Below, in pieces: positions 56,435 through 64,000 of a DNA stretch of 64,000 nt; position 1 is the stretch's first letter; each line of letters begins with the position of its first letter. Under the pieces are notes generated by a model, which was given only the letters and a program-made list of their open reading frames with translations, searched no databases and was not told the DNA's origin. The position numbers and the translations under genes were made by a program. This DNA comes from Larus michahellis (Eukaryota; Chordata; Aves; Charadriiformes; Laridae). The DNA lies in the NCBI RefSeq assembly GCF_964199755.1, contig NC_133897.1, forward strand, positions 70,736,661-70,800,660. Reading direction: 5' to 3'.

Positions 56435-59400
56435 GTGAGCTGATGTGGCTGCAAGTCTGGAGCTGCCCCTCTGGCAACTTCTCTCCTTTCATGGAGAAGC
56501 ATGAGGGTTTTTTGGGACCACCTTCTCTCCTTTCCTGCTTTTCTTTCCCAGTTACTTGCAGAAGCTTTGTTCATTCAGTTACAGAAGCAGCTGTAACTTC
56601 AATTTGTGGTTTTTTGCATTGATACATTGCATTTCCCTACAAAATTGCTGGCCTCAAGAGTTGGCTTTTGCAGACTTAATAATTTATGCCCAAACCTCTG
56701 GTTTCTTAAACATAATGAAGTCATATTCTCCTTAGTCTTGTGTCCTTGAGGATCGCTTTTGATAATTCTTTTTAATGTGTTTTCCCCCTTGCTGTTTGGC
56801 CTTTAGGTATTTTCCACTTATTCTTGAGTTAGGTAGTTCAAATAAGGTCACTGTGGCAGCTTAACTTAGTGATCTACAAAATTAAGTCTTGCATTTGGTT
56901 CTGGGCTTTGAGCTTGAAAAGTAGAAAGTACCAGAAATGTCATTGCTTTTAAGCAGACGCTTACAGCATCATCATGAGAAGTTCTTGACCGTGGGATCTT
57001 TCTTTTCCCTATGCAAATGTCTCAGAGGAAGGAAGACACCTGGACTCCTAAAGTGCTTTATCAAATGAGTGCCTTCCTGGCCAAAAGACAAAAAGCGCTT
57101 TCATATAAAAATGAAAACTACATGGTAGTTATGTCTGCTTCTTTCACTGACTAAGAGGAGGTTCATGTGGAAGAACTTCTCTGCCCAGTCACTGAGCCTT
57201 CTTATGTAGGTCCCATGCTCTCTAATAGAGTTCAGCATGTCGGAGCTTTTAAAATTGTGTAGGTGGAGTTGTTTGCTTCCCATCAATCTGCACAAATAGA
57301 AATTTTTATTTGTAAAACTGCTGCTTTATAGCAGGCTAGAAGGACGAGCTGGCAGTTCTTCCCACTTCTTTACTTTTGCGTTGGTCTCCCTAACAGCATG
57401 TGGTTAATACAATGGTTTGGTTTCGGTGTGTTACAGGTGATTTCTGTCTCTACGCTGTGTGGCTGTTTCTGTAGCTGCTGTTGAATGCTCACATCCACAT
57501 CAGTCTGGGCTGGGGAACAGAAACCCTTTCTTCACTTGTCTTCAGGGTCAGGGCTGTCTGAGGATCTCATGCTCAGATAATCATCTCCCCTTCTTTAGCA
57601 CTTCCTGAGGGAGCCCCACTCTAATCATCAATTGCGATTTCTCTAGGATTGTTTAAAAACGTGAACCATAAACAACAGGCCTGTCTATAGCAGTCACAAG
57701 CATTTTGCACGAGCAAGATAGGTATTAATCAAGGTTTTTTGCAGCCTCTCACAGAGTGCATAGCCCAGAAGTCCAGAGGTAATTAATAATTAAAAAAAGA
57801 AAGAAAAAAAGTAATTGGACAATGTTTAAAGAAGTGCCTTCCAGAAACCAGAAAGAAAAGGTGCTAAAAATGTGTACTACTTGTCTCTTGATCATCTCCT
57901 GATCATCAGGTAGTTACTGATTGCAGATCAGAGGAACCAAGTCTACAGAGGAAATCATCCAGTACTTACTTATGTCTTCCTAGTCAAGTTGAGGTGGTGG
58001 TAGGGAAATAAGCACAGTTTCAACAGGAAACCCCCTCACTCTTACTGTTTAGCCAATTAGTCACAATGGGGAAAAAACCTGTATACTGCAACACAAATTA
58101 AGTTAGTTCATGTAATGTTGCGCACTGCTGCGCGATAGTAATGTGTTGATTTGAGTCAATGTGAAATAGCAATCCAACATGCTGAAAAACCGTAGGAGGG
58201 CTAGGAGGATCGGGTTAGGACTTTTAAACTGTATTCCACTAGCCATAGCAGTGTGACTCAAAATACATCCCCATTATTAATTTTAGCAAAATAACAGTGT
58301 ATTCAAGCTGCTTGAGAATAAGCTTGAAAAATGCCAGTTTAAGGGCTGGACCTGTTCATACTGAGAGCCTGTAAGAACACTGGATCCTTCATAGTGGGAC
58401 TCTAAGACTTGGCTTTTTTCCCCCCAAAATGCAAGTGGAAGTGAACAAATGACATAAAGAAACAACATAGTTTAACCTGCATGCCCCTTTCCCTTGTTAT
58501 TTTCTGATAGTTTGCTCTCTGGTGAGGCTGCCATCCTTCAAGACCTGTAAATGGACAAACTAATCCAGCATCAGAAATGCTGCCAGCTGCAGCAGCAATT
58601 CAGTATCTCTCTCCCTGCTCACTCCCTTTCAGTCTAGGTGCTTTACACTTAAGCATTGAGGCTTATTTTAGATGCTTCATCCTGTCCATTGCCATTACAT
58701 GTCTGAGCTGGGTGACTTGCCTCTGGAGGCACGCTTGCTGTTCTCTGCTGATGAGAGGGAGCCCAAGGACCTGGCTGAGGCTGGACTGGATGCCTGACCC
58801 AGATAAAATAAGATAAATTCTGCTCTAAATCTCCTGAAGAAGCTGTCGTGTCCCCTCAGTCTGCCTTTCATCCAGCTGTTCGCTGTGGGCCGCGTGACCT
58901 GCAGGTTGCCTTGCAATCCATCACTGTCACTCACATTTCAGTTTATTAGTCCCCAGGGAGGAAAAACTCATTTCTTTCAAAGCCAACCATGATTTGACAA
59001 AGGCCTGGCTCATTTTCCGTTGTCTGCTGACTGTTCCTCTTGTCTGATTTCGCCTTTAGCTCCCTACCACGATCAATCCTCTAATGGATCTGGGGGCACC
59101 CTGCTTGGTAATGTGTGCTTACCAGCCTGCCTGACCTCCTGTGGCTCAGCTGTGCTGGGTGTGTAGGATGTGCAGGCTCATTCTGTAGTCTGTATGTCTT
59201 TGCATCTTGTCCCCCATGTGGCTAACTTCTCCTGATGCAGGGGACACCAGCAGATGTGGTCCAGACCTGCCTGTGTGATGCATGCCTTTCCCAGCTCTCC
59301 ATTGCACTGTCTAGTTTGCTTCATGTGTCAGTCTGTTTCTAAATATCCGTCCACTTCTTATCTCCACAGTATCTTCTTTCTTGCTCAGGTAAATACAGGG

Positions 59401-60153
59401 AGAACTTAGTGGTATGAAGGGCTTCATCTGCCGCACCTAGACACTGCAACACTTCCAGTCCTCAGACTCTTCGACTCTTGAGATAGAGTCATGCAACTGT
59501 CCTGCCTGACATAATTTAGCAATCATCTTGAAAAACAGAAGTTGTCATGCTCTACTTAAGGAGTGCGTCATTGGTTGGACTTAATGATCTTAAAGGTCCT
59601 TTCCAACCTAAGTGATTCTATGATTCTTCTGGAAGATGGCATATTTCAGCATGTAGAGCTGGAAAGATTAGGCTACGTGTCATTATCTGCCTTTGTACAA
59701 AATCAGAAGAGAGAAAATACCTTAAACTTGAAATATTTTAGTTTCTGGTAGCTCTGAGGAAGTGTTGTACGTGTAAATAAAGAACACTTACAGATTAAAA
59801 CAGCAGTGGATAACTTCAGCAATGCACATACAATCAGAAATTTCAAAATAATATGTGAGGGTGGGAACTCTGAAATTGAAATGCCCAACTTGAAGTGATC
59901 CTATTTCTTCTTTTCTTTTTGCCCACCCGCGGTGTGAGGAGACACCTTAGTAATGTTTAAGCTGGGTACACAAAGCCATCAGTCCTCTTTGAAAATTTCT
60001 GCCACATCTTGTAACATAGCTTCAGACTTGTTAACAACCTAATTTGCAAAAATCAAACTCTACTCCTAAACAAGCCCAAACCCAATTTGAGGGACTCTAG
60101 TTCTTGTTGGTACTTGTGTTGGTAACTATGTGTTCTGTATGTTATGTTTTTAG
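56435..60153 (+). other. MBOAT1: MBOAT1 intron 3 (3.7 kb)
   Basis: Begins GTGAGC and ends TGTTTTTAG. It contains a short CR1 tail at 59571-59628. Otherwise it is unique sequence with chance-length ORFs. Confidence 0.88.
59571..59628 (+). mobile_element. CR1 LINE 3' terminus, very short
   Basis: TTGGTTGGACTTAATGATCTT, AAAGGTCCTTTCCAACCTAA and GTGATTCTATGATTCT are the standard last 60 bases of avian CR1 elements, on the plus strand. The upstream sequence is not CR1, so this is an extremely 5'-truncated copy. Confidence 0.88.
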
Positions 60154-60249
60154 GTACTCCTTTGTCGTAGCTATGGGATACCTCACGTTGTGCCACATAA
60201 GCCGAATATACATATTTCATTATGGTATTCTCACTACAGATTTTTCCGG
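60154..60249 (+). CDS. MBOAT1: MBOAT1 coding exon 4 (last exon in window)
   Basis: Preceded by TATGTTTTTAG. It completes Arg and encodes YSFVVAMGYLTLCHISRIYI then FHYGILTTDFS and two bases of the next codon, a Gly in human. Human MBOAT1 has YSFFVAMGYLTICHISRIYIFHYGILTTDFSG, almost identical; MBOAT2 differs (CQVTRVYIFDYGQYSADFSG). Ninety-six nt, donor GG|GTGAGTG, phase 2. With exons 1-3 this gives 136 complete residues. The conserved His and Asn of the MBOAT catalytic core are encoded further downstream, outside the window. Confidence 0.97.
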
Positions 60250-60426
60250 GTGAGTGAGTGTGCAAGCTGTGTCCTGTGTCAATTAGTATTAGTTGAATCC
60301 AGTATGTTTTAAGTGTAATCTTTGTTATCTATGGATCACCTGTAATTTTGTTTCCCTTAAGCTTTTTCTAAGACCTTTTTTTTTTTCTTTTATAAAGGAA
60401 GGAATAAACACTGTGTGGGTTTTTTG

Positions 60427-60457
<31 letters not shown>

Positions 60458-63400
60458 CTTGACTCATTGTTTCTGCTGTTTTCTTGCTAGACATTGTCTA
60501 ATTAGGAAGGTAGAGCTTGGTTAGCTAGACTTCCACCTAGACAGCCTGGGAGGATAAGTCTGCACAGTGGCTTGCTGGTGCTGGAGAGCACTGATAGCCC
60601 TGGCGAGCAGCATGGCCGGTGCTCTGGTCCCTGGGTTCTGCCCTGAGAGGTGGAGTGGGCAGCTCTCCTCCCACTTTCCTAGGCACAGCCGTTGGCTCTG
60701 GGTCACCTTTTCCCCCTGTTCTGATTAATCTTGATGTCCCAACGGGGAAGGTGTTTCCCACCCCAGGCACTGGGAGCCCAGGCACTGCACCTCAGGAGAT
60801 GAGGGCTTGGGCAGGGGTCTGAGTGGCTGGGCGAGCTGGGAGGTGGGTGGGTAACCCGGGCAGAGACGCACAAAATCAGCTTTTGCTCTTGGTCGGTCTT
60901 ATGGGTTCTCTCACGGGGGCAGGTTGTGGCTGCTGTTCAAATAGCACAACTTTCTATATGCCATGCGTTTCTGTGGAAATGTTTTTCATATACACTGTAG
61001 TCTCTTGTTTGATTTCACTGAAGCTGTAGAGGATGCTTTGCAAAAATATAGACAGCTTACTCTATATGAGAGGAAAGTATACTTTTGCATGATTTAAAAA
61101 CAGTGTGCTAATCTGTATTCCACTTGTTTAATTGAATGTCTTGAATACAGAGTAATTAGTAACGTATTATGAAAAACCTCTGTAAACTGGCACAGTAAGT
61201 TACAGGTGCCTCTTGCAAACCTCTGTCATCTTACAGGCAACTGGAGTTTTTTGCTGTCTATGTGCATGTGTCTCTGTGTGAGATGGTGGTGGGTTGAAGC
61301 ATTTAATTAAATGGCGGGGGGGGAGTTGTTCTGAGAGTTTAGAGTTTTTTATTAGAGGAGGGGGCAGAAATGGGAACTTGTACATTTAGAGAAATTTAGT
61401 TCTATAGTTTTTTCTGCAGTTCTTTTAATACACAAAAGCATGTCCTGAAAGAGCATGACATACCAAGAAGCCTATAAATGGGATTGGAATGCTATAGCTC
61501 TGTGAGATAGACACGGAGAGAGAAATACGAGAGAGCATTCTTTTCTGAATAGTGTGTTCAGAAATGCACTGTGAGGCATATTAGCTGTCTCCCTCTGAAG
61601 ACATTTAATAAAGATCCAGCTGAGACTGGGGATGGAAGAAGAGGAATACTGGTTGTTTATATTATAGGTTAAGTAGCACTTTCTGCCCTTTTGATGAAAA
61701 GGGAGTTACTTTTATTTAATGATGAGTTTGAGGATAATAACGGTACTGAAAGAATAATACCTGAACTTACTCTGTTTTTGATTTTGTTCTGATGCTTCAA
61801 GATATAAACCAATTCCTAAACTTCAGTCAAACATAAAACTGCCAAGTAGTAAGCAACTGGAAAATGTAGTATGGATATGAACTACATCTTCATGGCATAT
61901 TTTAAAAACTAAGAATAAATAAAAATATTGTAGTGGTATTAATAAAAATTTGCAATCCAAAATGCTCAAACCCAGGTCAGCCTCATAAATCTGTAAAACC
62001 CGTTTTCCTCAGATGTAAATATAATATATGCCCGCTGAGGCTTTATGCATGTACCTAAACAGATGTGATGACCCAGAGAGACAAAAATATACTCCCTGAC
62101 CACAGTTTTGCCATGTATGAGCAGCAACTGCACCTCCTCTTGTGTGTTCTCCCATGTTGGATGGTTCCACATCTATTGCGTGTGGTAATAGGGAAGCATC
62201 CTGGCTGGAAGGGTGGCCTTAGCGTTCTCCCTCAGGACTTCGGAAACAACCGAGACGGAATCCATGGAGTGATGCCCATCTCCCTCCAGCCTCCTGTCCT
62301 TTTGGGTGAATGTGGCTGGGGAAGGCAAAACAGTGGATTTAAGGAAATCTTTAAGAGCAAGCAAAAAGCCTGTCATCTGCTGACATGTGTTTGAGATCTC
62401 AGTATCCCATAAGTCTCTGGTGATATCTGATTGCAAGGAGGAAGTTTTAATCCATGTCACGTAGGCACGTAGCCAGTTCTAGTGCCATCAGCTTTCCAAT
62501 GTCGGTTCCTGAGGAGCCGGGTGTTAAATGAGTGTTTCCCAATGTCAGTGCTAAAAGCTGGCAAACCTCGTTTGCTCTCTTGACCTGCTTTGTGCACTTA
62601 ACAGTTTGCATGCATAACCCTTTTGGCGTATGCTTGCGAATATATTTTTTTTGTGTTTCTAGTAATAGTTGATTGTGCTGTTTGTCTGGAGTCCCCCCTA
62701 TTTTGAGAACACAGCTTATAAAATGCAGGTAGAGATGGACGGAGAACAAGGTAGCTTTTGAGTCATGCCTTAAGTAAAATGGAAAATCAAACTGTGAGTC
62801 ACCACCTCAACGTTAAGAAGAAGTAAGAAAACTTGTTCTGTACTGATGACTAGTTAATTCTTCTAACTGATGCAAAGGGTGGGTTTGGTCACTGACTCCC
62901 ACAATCAAAACTGTACTCAAGCTGCTTGCAGCAATTTCTTGATTTAAGAGTGTTTCATGTACCGCATAGTGCTTAGGTGAAAAGTCCATTTTCTTAAAAT
63001 GCGTGCCAAGTCTTAATGAAAACCAGTTCTAGTTTGCTACGCTTCCATTTTAATTACTTTTTAAAAAATGTATATATATTATAAAAAATCTTTTGTTTAT
63101 ATTATTTCACAAAAATGTGGTGACACAATTTAGGAATTTTCTCCTGACTAGTTTCTCAAATAAAACTATTTCTTTTTGAACACTAATTGTAAAATAACTG
63201 AATGCTGTGCTTCCCCCTTCATTCAAATCAGTCTTTGAGAGAAACATGCATATTTTATTTTGCTTGGTTTGCCATGGCATTTATACATTGTACCTAGGAA
63301 TACTAAATCCTAACTCACTCTTTCTCTTTTTCTCTCTTGTATTTCTTCTTCTTTATGCTAAGAGGATTATGCTGGTAAGTTGCCTGGTTTCTATACAACT

Positions 63401-64000
63401 TTATAAAAATGGTAATACTAACATACAGTTTGGGATTATTTTTTTTTTCTTTGCATCACTGGTTTAGGCCGAATATGGAAATATCATGGCTTTAGGGAAA
63501 AATTAGTTTAAAACAAAACAAGGGATCTTGATTGGGATTTCTGGAAACTAGTAATAGATATGGTTTCAATCTAGCAACCTACATGAACAAATGCCATGTG
63601 CCTATGATCATCTGCATGGAATTCAGAGGAGCTCCTCATCCATATGAAGTTGTGTCTGCTTTAATCCTCTGCTTGATTAAGACCATAGAGCTTTTTGGTT
63701 TCTTCTTTGAATTCTTGCAGTGTCTGAGCAAAATTTCCTAATGTTGTAGCTTGTTTGGTGAATGTCAGGGAATGATTGTGCATATAGAAGTTTGTTGGTG
63801 CCATTTGTTACAGAAAAGAAACTCTGTTTGTGAAAGTCACCATACACACACACTGGCATTGCTTTTAGTCTTCTGTTGGTCTTAGACAGACCTAAGCTGA
63901 ATTATCAGGGACACTTGAGCAGTTTTCCTCCCTACAGATGTCAAATCTGTACCTCTTAAAGGAGTGTTTTGGTGGACATCAGTCTCCAGAAAGAATGGAC
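60250..64000 (+). other. MBOAT1: MBOAT1 intron 4, partial
   Basis: Begins GTGAGTG and continues to the end of the window. I searched for exon 5, which should complete Gly and continue with a PLMIVTQK-like sequence, and did not find it. Contents: a T-run of nearly 30 at about 60428-60456, a locally GC-rich patch at about 60540-60880 with no recognised gene, a TA-rich stretch near 63068-63100, and otherwise AT-rich unique sequence. Confidence 0.8.
60428..60456 (+). repeat. T homopolymer tract
   Basis: Nearly 30 consecutive T in intron 4, followed at about 60540 by a GC-rich patch. It could be the reverse-oriented poly(A) of an old retrocopy, but nothing beside it is recognisable. Confidence 0.8.

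Noticed and set aside
60154..60249. Assignment of the right-hand gene to MBOAT2
   Set aside because: Exon 4 matches the MBOAT1 form (CHISRIYIFHYGILTTDFS), not the MBOAT2 form, and exon 1 has the MBOAT1 LGIPLDQ ending.
63360..63378. Possible 12-nt micro-exon (AG|AGGATTATGCTG|GTAAGT) as MBOAT1 exon 5
   Set aside because: It does not encode the expected continuation after DFSG, its phase does not fit the human protein, and a chance AG...GTAAGT is common in introns.

Overview
The window looks like vertebrate nuclear DNA, almost certainly avian. It has intron-split genes with GT-AG junctions, two CpG islands, and decayed CR1 LINE fragments, including a bird-type CR1 3' end. I see no prokaryotic operons, CRISPR arrays or rRNA genes. 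All identifications are from reading and memory; no search was run.

Two protein-coding genes are recognisable and point away from each other. On the minus strand at the left is the 5' part of E2F3, a cell-cycle transcription factor. The E2F3a first coding exon is at 2948-3268. The very short E2F3b first coding exon, encoding MPLQQ, is at 2288-2302 inside E2F3a intron 1. Both lie in a large CpG island (about 1800-4200) that carries CCAAT, octamer, E2F-like and E-box sequences. Exon 2 and the rest of E2F3 lie beyond position 1. On the plus strand is the 5' part of MBOAT1, a lysophospholipid acyltransferase. Its first four coding exons are at 32075-32164, 55670-55815, 56357-56434 and 60154-60249. 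All junction phases agree and give 136 codons plus 2 nt of a protein of about 495 residues in human. Later exons lie to the right of the window. The MBOAT1 CpG island spans about 31290-32540. As I recall, E2F3 and MBOAT1 are also divergent neighbours in human (6p22.3), with a larger gap.

The 27 kb between the two CpG islands holds no gene I can support. It contains a degraded CR1 ORF2 fragment (8030-9300, minus), a CR1 3' end (22979-23265, minus), several much older amniote-type repeats (about 4900, 18330, 23370, 24560 and 28480), a 231-bp uninterrupted pyrimidine tract (17283-17513), short tandem duplications and one perfect 13-bp hairpin. MBOAT1 intron 1 (23.5 kb) is mostly unique AT-rich sequence with simple repeats; introns 3 and 4 are similar.

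The observations most worth checking are: a 103-codon alternative-frame ORF that starts 7 nt upstream of the MBOAT1 AUG and stays open across three exons; the compact E2F3a/E2F3b double first-exon arrangement with flanking quadruplex-prone tracts of alternating polarity; paired octamer/CCAAT modules upstream of E2F3a; and a palindromic double MYB-type site with a short tandem repeat in the MBOAT1 promoter region.
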